A DNA stretch of 64,000 bases from Thamnidium elegans (taxonomy: Eukaryota > Mucoromycota > Mucoromycetes > Mucorales > Mucoraceae): NCBI GenBank assembly GCA_025201345.1, contig JAIXMG010000022.1, forward strand, positions 496,001-560,000, given 5' to 3'. Under the pieces are notes generated by a model. That model worked only from the letters and a program-made list of their open reading frames with translations, did no database searches and was not told the origin of the DNA. This document shows, piece after piece, positions 1 through 10,823 of this stretch (the first letter of the stretch is position 1; each line of letters begins with the position of its first letter). Position numbers and translations under genes: made by a program.

Positions 1-72
1 AAATGTCTATATTAATGGGCTCGCTTCAATTAGGCCAAGGTAAAAATAAAGCATATTTTCTAGATTGTATCT

Positions 73-246
73 TTATTTCTTACAATGTATATAACTAGAC
101 ATTTCTTGGCATGGAGAGCATGTTTTAACAGGCAAACCATACTTTTTTTTTTGAAGGCGGAAACTATTAGCTGACATTAATAAAAATAGATCTATGTTTA
201 TATACGGACGAATCAAGTGAACAAAGTCCTGCATTTGACGTTTCAT
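73..246 (-). CDS. small hypothetical protein (possible)
   Basis: An open frame on the minus strand starts at an ATG at 246 and ends at 73, giving about 57 residues. It is basic and aromatic near the N-terminus and carries a C-x2-C pair and a third Cys close to its C-terminus (KTCSPC...IHCKK). It lies head to head with the unknown gene at 398, and AATAAA-like sequence follows its stop. I do not recognise a family. It could be the last exon of a larger gene, a tiny gene, or chance. An in-frame TGA lies just upstream of the ATG, so no longer form is obvious without splicing. Confidence 0.25.
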   Translation of the reverse strand: MKRQMQDFVHLIRPYINIDLFLLMSANSFRLQKKKYGLPVKTCSPCQEMSSYIHCKK

Positions 247-329
247 TTCAATTACAGGCAATCATAAACTTGACAGCTGTTAAATTATTCATGTTTAAAC
301 GAGATCGCTGGCGAGTGTAAAGTATAGTC

Positions 330-360
<31 letters not shown>

Positions 361-397
361 TAAGGTTGTGATTTAACACATATCCTATAGAGCAATC

Positions 398-1179
398 ATG
401 GAACAGAGTAACGGGTTAACTAGTTTTTTAGGCCAATTATTTAATGAAGAGGTATGTCATTACACTGCTACATAAAAAAGAAAAATATATTAAATTGCAA
501 TAAAAAAAAATAGACCAATTTATGTGGCACAACAAAGAAGGCCTTATTAGTGCGAGTGAATAAAACTACAGATACAAAACGTAAATCTATACACCTTTTT
601 TTATATAAAAAGAGAGAAAGAGAAACTAATATATGTAGTATAGGAACCAATACAACTGGTTACCCATTACCCTCTAAATCCAACATGATCATCTATGGAG
701 AACGACGAGACTCGAGCCTGTTTATTTACGCACACCCGCTTATTGACGATATGAAATTCCTACCTGTTTACGAAAGTAGTAGTACAACAATGTGTCCTTC
801 CTGTGACGATCTGAAGAATGACCAAATGGTGCTTGATGAAATCTTTGGTGAAGCATACGCATTTGATTACGATAACCTGGTCTTATCCGCTCAACTGACC
901 GACCCCACCAATAAACTGACCGAGACAGAGATAGTTGATAAGATCGCGTTTGACCAAAAGGATAAAGTAGAAGGTCGTGATTTAATCGCAGAAGCAAAGA
1001 ATGCAATGCAAGAAAAACAAAAATTGTTAAAAATGAATAGAAAACCTGTTAATCGTATATCTAAATCAAAACCGATTAAACTTAAGCATAAAGCTGAACT
1101 ATCACCTTACGAATCACTCACATTAGAAAAGAAGAACGTAAATATGACGATTTTAATTTTAAAGAAAGTTGCAGTTTGA
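398..1179 (+). CDS. unknown protein, two likely introns
   Basis: The ATG at 398 opens an 18-codon exon (398-451) that ends at a GTATGT donor. Exon 2 begins after TAG at 514 in the same frame as the long open frame that ends at the TGA at 1177-1179. A second intron at 581-643 (GTAAAT donor, CTAAT branch point, TATAG acceptor) is a multiple of three long, so the frame is open with or without it. Removing it deletes a Lys/Arg/Glu-rich, intron-like stretch. The protein is about 220 residues with a hydrophilic, Lys-rich C-terminal half. A CPSCDD motif mid-protein could be part of a metal knuckle, but only one Cys pair is seen. I recognise no family. The last few codons (after EKKN) are low-complexity, so the true 3' end could differ. 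Confidence 0.5.
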
Positions 1180-1743
1180 ACTCACCTTTTTTTAAATATG
1201 TATACATGCACACAGATGATAAAAGCTTTAATAAAGGAAACGTTAGACTCACCAGCAAAAGAAGATAAATCTATCAATCAACTGATATACAGCAGCGTTC
1301 GATATATATACGTAAGTTTTGAAAGAAACCTTTATGTGAAATAACTAAACAAAAATTACTCCACTAGCGTAATACCGTCATATCTTCAAGTTCAATAGAC
1401 CAAACTAAATTACGGTGCGTGATAAAAATGCATGCTGATTTTTACAACAATATTGGAAATATTGTTAATTTATTTTATTGCAATAATGAAGAACTGTAAA
1501 AAAAAAGGGGGGGGGGGAGATGAAAAGGGGAGAGAAAGGAGGAAATGTACACTACTTTTTTTTTTTTTTTTTTTTCTGCTTTTTTTTCTCTTAAAGTATA
1601 CATGTCTATTGAAAAAAAAAAACATGAACAAATAAATTAATCAAGATATATCACAAAAAAGAAAAAAGGATAAAAAAAAAGGCGGGAGAGAAAGAGAAAA
1701 TAATGATATTACAATATTATAAAGAAGAAGAAAAAAAAAGGGA
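1180..1743. other. intergenic, low complexity
   Basis: This spacer of about 560 bp lies between two convergent genes. It holds a G-run near 1508, a poly-T tract at about 1556-1575 and A-rich stretches near 1613 and 1673. I see no coding frame with real composition. The short frames here are made of the homopolymers. Confidence 0.6.
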
Positions 1744-2319
1744 TTAAGGATGAGGTTGTTGAAATTGTTGTTGTTGATGTTGCTGTTGTTGTAAGAAATC
1801 TTCACGTCTTGATCTACCTCTTTTAAAGGGTGGTTCATATCCAGTTTCCATATTCATTGATCTTCCCATAAAAGAAATTTCATTTGGTACAATTCTTCTT
1901 TTTCCGTCATTCATAATTGTTTGATTAGTTGCTTGATCCCATAAACCAAGTGGAACATCATGTGTAAATGTGAATTGTGCATGAGGATCAATTTGAAAAG
2001 GATTCTTTTCTTCTACAACAGGTTTATGTGGTGGTGGAGGTGGTGGTACATGACCCATTTGAACTGTTAATTGACTATTCTTTTGTCGAGCAAATGATAA
2101 AACTTGTTCAACTGGAATATATCCATTTTCTGGTTGCGAACTGATGAACTCGTATAAATCTTGTAGTGCTTGCTGATATCCTGCGGCGTATGCTTTTCGG
2201 TTTTGAACAAGTGAATCTTTATATAAAGTCGTTACTTTTAATGCCGCTGCTTTAAATGAATCCATTAATGCGTTTTCTGTCGATTCATATGAATCAAGAA
2301 TATTTTCTTGTCCTTCCAT
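1744..2319 (-). CDS. HAPSTR1/C16orf72-like protein
   Basis: A single-exon frame of 191 residues with a true ATG at 2317-2319. The N-terminal third (about residues 14-62) matches the helical core I associate with the C16orf72/HAPSTR1 family (DUF4588): a FKAAALKVTTLYKDS segment, then KAYAAGYQQALQDLYEF. In animals this protein partners the HECT ligase HUWE1 and tunes stress responses in the nucleus. Whether the fungal protein does so is inference. The middle has a run of six prolines (VPPPPPPHKP). The C-terminus has a basic patch (FKRGRSRRED, a possible nuclear localisation signal) and ends in Gln/His repeats coded by CAA/CAT. Family assignment is from remembered motif order. Confidence 0.65.
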   Translation of the reverse strand: MEGQENILDSYESTENALMDSFKAAALKVTTLYKDSLVQNRKAYAAGYQQALQDLYEFISSQPENGYIPVEQVLSFARQKNSQLTVQMGHVPPPPPPHKPVVEEKNPFQIDPHAQFTFTHDVPLGLWDQATNQTIMNDGKRRIVPNEISFMGRSMNMETGYEPPFKRGRSRREDFLQQQQHQQQQFQQPHP

Positions 2320-2544
2320 ATTTTTTTATGTACTGTAATAAATAAAGGGGAGAAGAGAAAAAACGCTATTTTTTATGTGTGTTGTGCACTTACGAAAAAA
2401 AAAAGTAAAAAAAAAATAATCCAGTTTTACTATGTGACCTTGACCAAAATTAGGGCAGTCACAAACGAGATTTTTTTTTACCTCCTTAGCAGACCCCAGC
2501 TCAATTTTCCTCTTCTCTTTTTTTTTAAAATACACATATAAAAA

Positions 2545-3174
2545 ATGCTTGCCTGTCAACGTATTGCCTTTGCTGCTAAAAGACAAATCCATACCGCTCC
2601 TGCTATTTTAGCTGAAAGCGAAGGTTTGTTTGGTAAATTCAACCCTTGGGCCAATAAGCCCAAGACTGACACAGTAACTCCTGCTCAACATACCAATGAA
2701 GAAACCAAAGTTACATTCAATGTCAAATATCAGGAAGAAGACGATATTGTTAGCTGGAAGAGAACTGATGTCTTGACAGACCCATCAGAAATTGAAAGTA
2801 CAGTAAAGTCAGTTATTCTTCAACATGTTAGCGGTGCCAATGAAACAAACTGGAATGAGTTACCTATTCAAGACTTGGATACTAAATTCAAGGTAAAAAA
2901 AAAAAAAAAAAAAAAAAGGCACACAAAAAAAGAGATAGAAAGAGAGGAATTTTAATTTTTTTTTTTTTGCGTGTAGGTTTTAAAGTTTAGTATGAAGGAA
3001 ACTGGTAAAGAAGTACCTAACTACGAATTAAATAATTTGCAAACGACAAATGATGTATTACAATATTTTAAGGAAGGTAGAGGTTTAGCTATTGAAGATA
3101 CTACTGTTCAATCTTATTTGGAACAAAACCGTGAATCATTACCAAAGAATTTGACATTTATTCCTAGAGAATAA
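2545..3174 (+). CDS. mitochondrial ribosomal protein mL50
   Basis: Two exons, 2545-2892 and 2977-3174, join in phase 0 across an 84-bp intron that starts GTAAAAAA and ends GTGTAG. The product is 181 residues. The N-terminus (MLACQRIAFAAKRQIHTAP) is basic, has no acidic residue and is Ser/Thr/Ala-rich, as expected of a mitochondrial targeting peptide. The remainder fits the mL50 family (yeast Mrpl13), a protein of the large mitoribosomal subunit: WKRTDVLTDPSEIESTVKS, then a helical C-terminal half ending YLEQNRESLPKNLTFIPRE. The stop is 51 bp from the stop of the convergent HPS1-like gene. Family call by motif recall; length is normal. Confidence 0.7.
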
Positions 3175-3225
3175 ATATATATAGTGTACAAAAATAAATA
3201 AAAAAAAGAAAGAAAAAAAAGAGTT

Positions 3226-5649
3226 TTATAATACACGTTGACTAATATCTTGAAACAGTTTTTGATGCATTTTCCATAATCTATTGACAGGTACTATACT
3301 AAAATAAATGGCTAATAGTTCTTGATGTGGGCTTACTCGTTGATATAAAAAGTAATATTCTCTGTTACTGGATTCTTGTAATACTCTATTTTTTATTGGA
3401 TTATGACGACAGGATATGCCCAGCAGTAACATGCGTTGACACTATTATAACATAAGTAATATGAAATGAATTATTTTAAAAAAAGAACTTACAAGCTTTT
3501 TCAAATTACTTTCACTGGGCCATTTCCATATACACTGATCAGTAGCACTCGTATTGTAATATTTACCATACATTTCATGTAATAATTCATGATTTTTATC
3601 CAATTCATTTAAATCAACCAATAAAGGGGACACCATCACACCTCTATTCAAATGTACAAAATGAACTAGGCCAGGATAAGTAACTGCAAACGATAAATTT
3701 GTAAAATGAGTAGCTTCTTTTGTTAATAGAAACATTGTAAAATCAGATAGACAAGATCGAAGTTGAGACTTGAATTTTTTTACTTGGCTTGACATTGGTT
3801 TCCATGGTGATTTTGACGGTTTACTCTAAAAAAAGGAATTTAATTTTATTTGTTGTGAGTTATTTATTTTTTGATGTTTACCTTTTCTGGATCATCTTTA
3901 CAAACAACTACGGAACAAAGCCCATCACTTAATAAGATGAGGATAAAATTTGCCAAATAAACATGACCATCTAGTTTAATCCAACGTCTTACTAATTTTA
4001 CATCTTCTGTTTGATCCAAATAACTTGCTTCACCGTTAATTAAATTAGTCAACATGTGTTTTAAAGAAGAGTCCTCGTTACTATTATTATTATTGGAAGA
4101 TAGACTGTGCGATCTAGAACGATGAACTGGTGAGGATGGTGCCGAAGAAATACCATCGTGATCAAATGGATTAAATGAAGCAGTTGCCTTTGTTGTTTGA
4201 GTAGTTGAATCGGATGGTACACTGCTTGATAAGAAGGGTATACTGTTACTATAATCATCGTTATTAAGTACATCTGAAATAGCTTGCTGCTTTAATTGGG
4301 GTATCAACACGTTGGAAGGTGTTCTCGTATCATGCAGTGGGGATTTTATTAAGTGATGTGTCAAATTGTTGGATAATGGGTTACTCCAATATGAAATCGA
4401 TGAATCCGACGAGACAACTGTAACTGATGATGCGGACTTTTCCCTTATTTTAAAAGGAGTTGAACTTGAGTTAGCGTCGTACACATATGCAAGGGATGAT
4501 TGATGACTTGAACTAGTTGTAGTAGTTGCCGAATTGGATGAAGTGGGAGATGCGTTATTGGCAACCGTAGTGGTAGTCATGGTATTATTCGTAACTGTTG
4601 ATGTACTAGTGGAACTAGACTAGTTTAAATACAACCGTAATATAATATAATATATTTGTATACATATTGTTATAATTGTTTATATATACTTACTTTGATG
4701 ATATATTTTGAGGTAATGTAGTAGATCGGACCGTATTACCTTAACACAAAAAAGTAAATAATTGCCCACATGGTCTTTTTTTTATTTTTTTATTTTTATT
4801 TTTTACCTGTCTCATGCTTTTCTTGTAAATAATGTGATACTAATAGTTTCAAAAAATAAATGAAATCGTCAGGTAACTCATCTGTATTACTACACTGTGC
4901 TACAATCTTTTCTCTAGTAAATAGAAAACAATAAGCCCACGTTGTCGTTGTTGTGGTTTTAATCATATCGTTAAAATCAAATGATTGATGTTTGGTTCTA
5001 GAAGAAAAAAATGAGTTTCGATGTTGATTTGCTTGACTTTGTGTTTGATGAATAAATGTAGAATTGCAACAACTTAAAAGATTTCCCGTTAATCGAGTCC
5101 TGAGGTCCTCGCTCACTTGTACTTGCTCACTGAAACACAAGGCGTCACAAGAACGGATAGATAGCTTTCCGCTAGTGTAAAGGAATGGTAATTGTGATAA
5201 GCAAGTACGTATTTCAGTAGGTGATATTTTACTGGAACGTGAGTTGCCTTGAATTTGTAACGACCAATGAGGTCCAAAATGAAACTTTATAAAGTTGTGC
5301 ATTACTTTCAAATGAAGTTGTAACAAGTTTATAGGTATATTCTTCTTTTTTGTACAGGCCACATACAGTAAATTTTGTTGCTTTTTTTTATTTATTTAAT
5401 ATTAATACCGTTTATAAATAGATGTGTGTGCAGATATACCTCTTTAAATACAACCGTTTTATTTCCAATTTTAATATACTGAATTACATTGTTAAGATTG
5501 GCCTTAATCAAGTCCTTGATGACAAGTAAAGGTAAATAACGAATACGTTGACTTTCATTAAGTGAGCCACTAGTTGAATCTTTTCTTTTCACTGGTATTG
5601 ACTGGTAAAGAACTGTTCCAAACTTGTTGATAATAAAATAATTTATCAT
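3226..5649 (-). CDS. HPS1 homologue (BLOC-3 subunit)
   Basis: Six exons on the minus strand (5649-5440, 5380-4807, 4739-4694, 4614-3882, 3825-3493, 3441-3226) join in phase and encode 703 residues, close to the 700 of human HPS1. The first longin-like strand pair (MINYFIINKFGTVLYQ), the NLLYVACTKK...LHLKVMHNFIKFHFGP segment (about residues 73-105) and the C-terminal longin-type block (TMFLLTKE, about 551; PGLVHFVHL, about 571; LLAIYFSIVPVN, about 669) match HPS1 in order and spacing. HPS1 with HPS4 forms BLOC-3, the guanine-nucleotide exchange factor for Rab32/Rab38 on lysosome-related organelles. A Ser/Thr/Asn-rich, presumably disordered insert fills residues about 275-450. The ATG at 5649 was chosen because the frame upstream offers only a TTG and the conserved fold starts here. 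The 46-bp third exon is very short. Confidence 0.75.
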
Positions 5650-5781
5650 GTTTATGTGTAAAATAAGAAAAGAAAAGAGAGAAAAAAAAAGGATACTCAA
5701 CACTCCGAACGTTTTTATAAGGTAAATTGATGCTGGCAAAACGTATTGCCTATGCTACTCCTTTTTTAATGATATTTTATT

Positions 5782-6650
5782 TTAAACAGCTCTTTTAACT
5801 TCAAAGAAACGTTTAAGATAGTAAACTTGCCAGAGACAAACGGAACTTAATAATCCAAGTTGAGCCATAGACCACCATTTAACACGAGAATTAGTACTTT
5901 CAGCAGCTTTTTTAATATAAACCATATTAGTAAATTATACATATCATATATATTTCAAGGTTACTTACTATCTCTATGTTGACGTTCTCTGTAAACAATA
6001 TATTCTTGTTGTGCCTTGACAGCAAAAATACTATCAGCTAATTCAGCAAGTTCCTTTTCAAGGGGATCGGTAGTTTCTATTATTATTATTTTTCGTGTCA
6101 ATCCTTTTTAATCCATTACCTTTTTTTTATGTTATATACCTTTGACACTATCATGAACCTTTTGAAAGTTTTCATGAACATTAAAAGCAATTCTCTTATC
6201 ACTAACAGTAGAGAATTCATTACTGAAACAATAAATATGTCTTCCTTCAACACGTGCGAAATAAGTGTGTGTATCGGCTGTAGTGCGAACAGTGCTAAGA
6301 ACAATAGCTTCGTTGGGGTCGCTCAGCTTTATAAAATTTTAATAAAACATAAAGTATTTTTTTTCTTTTTAAAACTTACCCAAAAGTCAATATCGAGATT
6401 ACCACCTTCATTAACCTAACAGGTAAAAAAAAAAAAAAACTGTCAATTTAAGATGCTTTTTTTTTTTTTTTTTTTTTTTTTGAAAAAAAAAAAGTAAGTT
6501 ATTTACTTCGTAACTAATAGTAAGTCTTTCTCCAACTTCCAAATCTTCAAAATAACAATCTGATTCTCCGGGTTCAATATCAACAGACATGGTATATACA
6601 TGTTGTATAATAAGCAAGAAACTTGCAATAACCAACAACAAACGATTCAT
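5782..6650 (-). CDS. p24 family cargo receptor (TMED/Erp-like)
   Basis: Five exons (6650-6507, 6415-6380, 6326-6140, 6076-5969, 5906-5782) encode 199 residues. A cleavable signal peptide (MNRLLLVIASFLLIIQHVYT) precedes a GOLD domain with the two conserved cysteines (GESDCYFE and HIYCFSN), then a heptad helix and the juxtamembrane signature RERQHRDTAESTNSRVKWWS. One transmembrane helix and a short cytosolic tail ending YYLKRFFEVKRAV follow. The FF pair is the COPII-binding type of signal. p24 proteins cycle between ER and Golgi in COPI and COPII vesicles and load cargo such as GPI-anchored proteins. The GGNLDIDFW segment leans to the gamma/Erp branch, though subfamily is not certain. Exon 2 is only 36 bp. 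It lies 132 bp downstream of the HPS1-like start codon, in tandem. Confidence 0.85.
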
Positions 6651-7254
6651 CTCGAAAATAAATAAAGAAAAGGGGCAAAAAAAAGTATATTTTAAAAAAA
6701 CGATTCAAAAAGGTATTGGCTGAAAATGCGTTCTCGACAAATTTGGCTTGGATAATCATATATCCGCGTGGTATATAAAAACGAGAGGTATTTCTTTTTC
6801 TTTTAAATTATTTGCTAAATTATATGTAAACTAACTTTTCTGTTCTACGATTAATTACATGGGGATGTCGCAGATGAAAAAAAGAGAGGGGTTTCGACGA
6901 GAAATCACACCTAGAGTTTCTGATTAATTAAAAAAAAAAGAAGTGCCCCGTATCTTCATTTGAAAGAGCTTAAACATTAGAACCACGGCCAAATTTTTAA
7001 AAAAAAATAAAGGACTAAAAACTTTGTTTTCTACTTGGGCTTGCGTTTCTAACTTATCCTTGTTAGATTGGCAGTGGTGGGCGGTGTAATTTTTATCTTA
7101 TTGCTCTGTAAATATTTTCTTTGATACTGAGCAGGTGGCAACTACGTTTTTATATACTACACGAGTCAGCTATAAAAATGTAGTAATAATAAAAATACTC
7201 CAGAAGGGCAAGAGGGAGAAAAAAGTGAAAGAATAGGAAGAAAAAGAGAGTAAT

Positions 7255-7700
7255 TGGGGTATGACAATTACTGCTAAAAAAGCTCACTGAGATATCGTAG
7301 TTTAAAAATCGCACACATAAGAAATCACTGCTAATTTTACCGACTATAAGAAATAATGGTCTTTAATTTATTAAAAAACAGAAAACGCGTTTCGGACCCA
7401 AGTTGTATAATACAAAATAGTCGCTTCGAACACATCTTCGATAAAAAAATTAAAAACATACTTTTTTGTTTTTTTTTTCGATTTTCATTTTTGGGTGTTA
7501 ACCCCTTTTGTTTTTGACCAAAAATCACGGTTTTTTTGCGATTACTCCGGATCCAAGTTTCCTTTCTTTGTGAAAAAACAAGGATAGTAAAGTACTCTTT
7601 TAGACGCATTTAATCCATTTTAAATAAAAATTTTAATTCAAAAAATTGAAAGAGTAATCACTGTTTAAAATAACTTTTTTTTTTGGAAAAAATGACACGC
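7255..7700 (+). repeat. dispersed repeat, copy 1
   Basis: This stretch resembles 34255-34600 in the same orientation. Shared blocks include AATTACTGCTAAAA, CACTGAGATATCG, AGTTTAAAAATCGC, a poly-T/TTTTCATTTTTGGG stretch, CCTTTTGTTTTT, CCAAAAATCACGG and GGATCCA. Copy 1 has about 100 bp (roughly 7330-7430) missing from the later copy. No coding capacity is seen. The elements look like a non-autonomous transposon relic, but ends and target-site duplications are not clear. Confidence 0.6.
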
Positions 7701-7879
7701 TTTTTTGTGTAACAATTTTTCTTGATTTTTTCTTTTACGTGATTACATAAAATATATTTTTCTATTACTATTCCTGGTTATAGCAACGATTATAGATCTT
7801 TAAAAACCCTTTATTGTCTATTTATAAATAAAAGTGCTACGACTAAAACTGAGCGAGAAAACACGCTTTAAAAAAAACG

Positions 7880-8170
7880 CTATTTTAAGTTCCGCTTAAC
7901 TCAAATTTTAGTAAAAAAAAAAATGTCTTTAAACATTGATTACTCGCTCAGTGTTTTAGTAAAAATATACTTTTAGATGGATTAGATGCTTCTAAAAGAG
8001 CACTTTATTAGAATTGGTTTTTTTACAAAGCAAAGCAAAATGTATCGGGAGTAATTGCAAAAAATCTGAGAAAAAAAATCGAAAAACAAAAGGGGTTGAC
8101 CCCCCAAAATGATCAAAAATGGCAAAAATTACCGACCACAAAAAAAATAGAAAAAATCGAGAAAAATATA
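7880..8170 (-). repeat. dispersed repeat, copy 2 (inverted)
   Basis: Read on the minus strand this shares blocks with copy 1 at 7255-7700: TTTTGGGGGGTCAACCCCTT followed by TTGTTTTTCGATTTTTT, TTTTTTGCAATTACTCC, and GCTCTTTTAGAAGCATCTAA with TCCATCT. It faces copy 1 across roughly 200 bp, so the two together form an imperfect large inverted repeat. Similarity is visible by eye over about 200 bp and then fades. Confidence 0.55.
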
Positions 8171-8987
8171 AAACAACAGGCGGTTTTCAATATTTGGTGT
8201 TAAAGATAATGCCTTGATGACTAACTTTTACTAAGCAACTTGGGCAAAAGAATCATTTTCTGAACTTTAATTATGCGATAGAAACACCTTATTTCAAACA
8301 CTGTAAAAATTACCTTTTTTAGATGTAATGCCTGGATGTTCATATAAAAACAAGTGTTTTAAAAAGAATAACGGATGAGTAATGATGGGTTATAATACTT
8401 TAAATAATTCTTGAGCTAATCCAAGCCACCGTATGAAATAATATGTCATTTATCTTTTTTTGCAAGAGCTTAGACATTTGGACCACTGTAATTATTTTTA
8501 GTAATTACAATAATGCAGAGCTATATATTAAAATAGCACATAACAATAAATTTAAAAACTACTTTCTATGATATATAAGGTTAAAATTATCTTTGTATTG
8601 ATGTTATTTGATTTAGACTATATCCTTTTTCAATATTTTATCACTTAGCAACCCTCCATATTTAATTACTTCTCCTAGTTAGTTTTCTTAAGATTCATTG
8701 TTATTACACCCTCCATTCAAGTATAAAATCATCGTCTTTATATTTAAATTACTTCGTAGCTAAGGTCTATTTCATTATCCTCTCCCTATCAGTTCGGTTA
8801 TTAACTTTTTGTCTATAAATAACATCGATTTATAATCCATATTCGAAGACTAGACACTTTCATACAATTTCTTCATAACTTAAATAAACGCGTCTTTTTA
8901 TTATCACTTATAAATTTATTCTCGAGTCGATTCAAGGTACGTACAGGATAATAGTGTAATATTCATACTATAACCGAGCGGTGTATA

Positions 8988-9021
<34 letters not shown>

Positions 9022-9145
9022 AGCTAAAAAGAAGAAAAGGGGAAGAGGTCTTTTTATACTTTTTTTTTAGTTTAAGAATAGGACAATTTTATTTTTATTT
9101 TTCCGGGCATGTGCACGATTTTTCCTCTAGGTTCTATTATACATA

Positions 9146-9262
9146 ATGGATTTCACTAACTATAAGCCTGCTCTTGAATATTATCCTGAAGACGATGCAG
9201 ATATGGATGATAAAATGGATGTTAAAGATCTAGCTTTCCAATACGGTGAAATTAGCAAATAA
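9146..9262 (+). other. short ORF of 38 codons
   Basis: The ATG at 9146 opens an acidic 38-residue frame (with EDDADMDDKMDVKD in the middle) ending in TAA at 9260. Its composition is unlike the surrounding AT-rich spacer. It could be a first exon or a remnant of a repeat-borne gene, since decayed coding sequence follows from 9.9 kb. I do not recognise it. Confidence 0.25.
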
Positions 9263-9296
9263 GTAGATATTGCATTGCAAAATTTCAAACAGCCCA

Positions 9297-9442
9297 CCCA
9301 AAGCAATGGAAACTAGTATAAATACCATTTCGTGGAGAGACATTCTTTACAGCACTGGCTTTTTCAAGCCAGTCTACCGCCCAAAGTAATGAAAACTAGT
9401 GCAGCCACCATTTCGTGTAAAGGAATATCTCGCGCAACACTG
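9297..9442. repeat. diverged tandem duplication with hairpin
   Basis: Two copies of a unit of about 62 bp, at 9297-9358 and 9380-9442, share CCCAAAG-AATG-AAACTAGT, then CCATTTCGTG and a terminal CACTG. Between them ACTGGCTT-TTTC-AAGCCAGT forms a perfect 8-bp stem (about 9354-9373). No gene is seen here. Confidence 0.6.
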
Positions 9443-9915
9443 TTTGTGAAAAAATACTTTGTGAATTCAAGCATTTTAATGTTGGGTTTTCTAATTTTTA
9501 ATCCCAATTAATTCAGATGCAGTTTTATACGTTTCTAAGTGAAGTTTCCAAGTAATATTAAAGAAATATAATTTAGACATAATTTTATACAAGTGTGATA
9601 CAATGATACATTTTTAATAATCACATTTGTTGTTGTGATTAATCTATAATCAGTGCGCTCATCCATAAAAGGGTTATGTATCTATCTGCTCTTTTTAACT
9701 TACAATCATGTCATGCTGAGACCATCTTATTTATTTTCTAAAAGTCTATAAAAAGACTCACATCTTCAATTTAATAAAACAATAATCTCTTTCAGTATGA
9801 TAAACTTTTCTTTTTTATTTTTATTTTTGGTATTTACTCTGTCAGTATCACACTAAGGTTATAAAATGATTTGGCATAACTCCTGTTTTCTCTTAATTTT
9901 ACCATTAACATTCAC

Positions 9916-10460
9916 ATTTCTACTGAATCCACTGTTGACAAGCTCAAAAAAATTGCTCAGTTAGAAGCTGACCTCGTTTTGGATGCTCGTGTTTAGAGAG
10001 CTGCAAAAACAAAAGGAGTAGGTTGAATCGCTGTTCATTTTGAAAAACATTTTGCTCAATTTAAAATTATAATAGGAGCTAAAAAGAAGAAGCGAAATAC
10101 TTATACAGAAGAAGGCAAAGGCAAAGGACAGTCGGAGGGTGACTGGAACGAAAAAAAGAAAGGTAGATTTTTTTATGAGATACTTTTTTTTTTGAAAATT
10201 CATTGACTGACTACTCACTTACGTAGATAGCCGCATTCCAAACAATGCAAGGTTTTTTCGACTCCTACAAACACCCAAAGAATGGCTCCGCCAAATGCAA
10301 ATATTTCTACTTGTAAGTCTCTATTTTATATGTCTATTGACATTATATCTCTCTAACGAAATAATTTTTAGCCTCTCAAAGAACAGTATACTTGATACGA
10401 CAGATAAAAGTTCATCAAGCCAGATGAAGTTATTACCAATAAATTTGAAAGATAAATTAC
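9916..10460 (+). pseudogene. decayed coding sequence, possibly transposon gene
   Basis: Plus-strand frames with protein-like composition are broken by stops. One run reads STESTVDKLKKIAQLEADLV... to a TAG, then RAAKTKGVG and a TGA. A second reads AKKKKRNTYTEEGKGKGQSE... up to a likely donor near 10163. After a TACGTAG acceptor near 10226 a third reads AAFQTMQGFFDSYKHPKNG. The layout (Lys-rich linker, intron, conserved-looking block) suggests a former spliced gene. I guess at a mobile-element gene because of its setting among repeats, but I cannot name a family. Confidence 0.4.
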
Positions 10461-10823
10461 ACTAAGGCGAGAAGAAATTATTACACTGATAATTTTGTCA
10501 TCATTGCTAATCGCTGATGTTAATTCTCTATCATCAGAGCTTGATTTATCATTAGTTCTAATGATTTATCGTTAATGATTCAGCTATCAATATCGCTCGT
10601 TTATCTCAATAAATTTATCTGTGAAACAGTAAAAAAAAAAGAAAAAAAAAGAAAAAGAAGAAGCCCTTATTGAACGTAAGTATACACCAATTTATTTTAT
10701 AGTTGTCGTAATCTAACACATATAATACAATACTTAATAATAGTGGTCTACTCTGTATCTCATATAAGTTAGCTAGGCTTATATAAAATTCACTATTAAC
10801 TTGTATTTCTTCTAGTGTTTATA

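Larger units (their letters stand above)
6651..9145. other. gene-poor repeat island
   Basis: About 2.5 kb without a convincing gene. It contains two diverged, oppositely oriented copies of a dispersed repeat (listed separately) and a poly-T run of about 24 bases near 8990-9014. A second short repeat pair also occurs: GAGCTTAAACATTAGAACCA near 6966 resembles GAGCTTAGACATTTGGACCA near 8466, in the same orientation. The pair may be parts of one larger decayed element spanning about 6.95-8.5 kb. The frame at 7337-7609 minus lies inside the repeat and looks accidental. Confidence 0.6.

Noticed and set aside
7337..7609. Minus-strand 90-codon frame
   Set aside because: Falls inside the dispersed repeat, Lys/Phe/Ile-rich, and is not conserved in the other two copies.
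9961..10218. Minus-strand frame rich in Ser and Phe
   Set aside because: It is the complement of the Lys/Glu-rich decayed plus-strand coding sequence.
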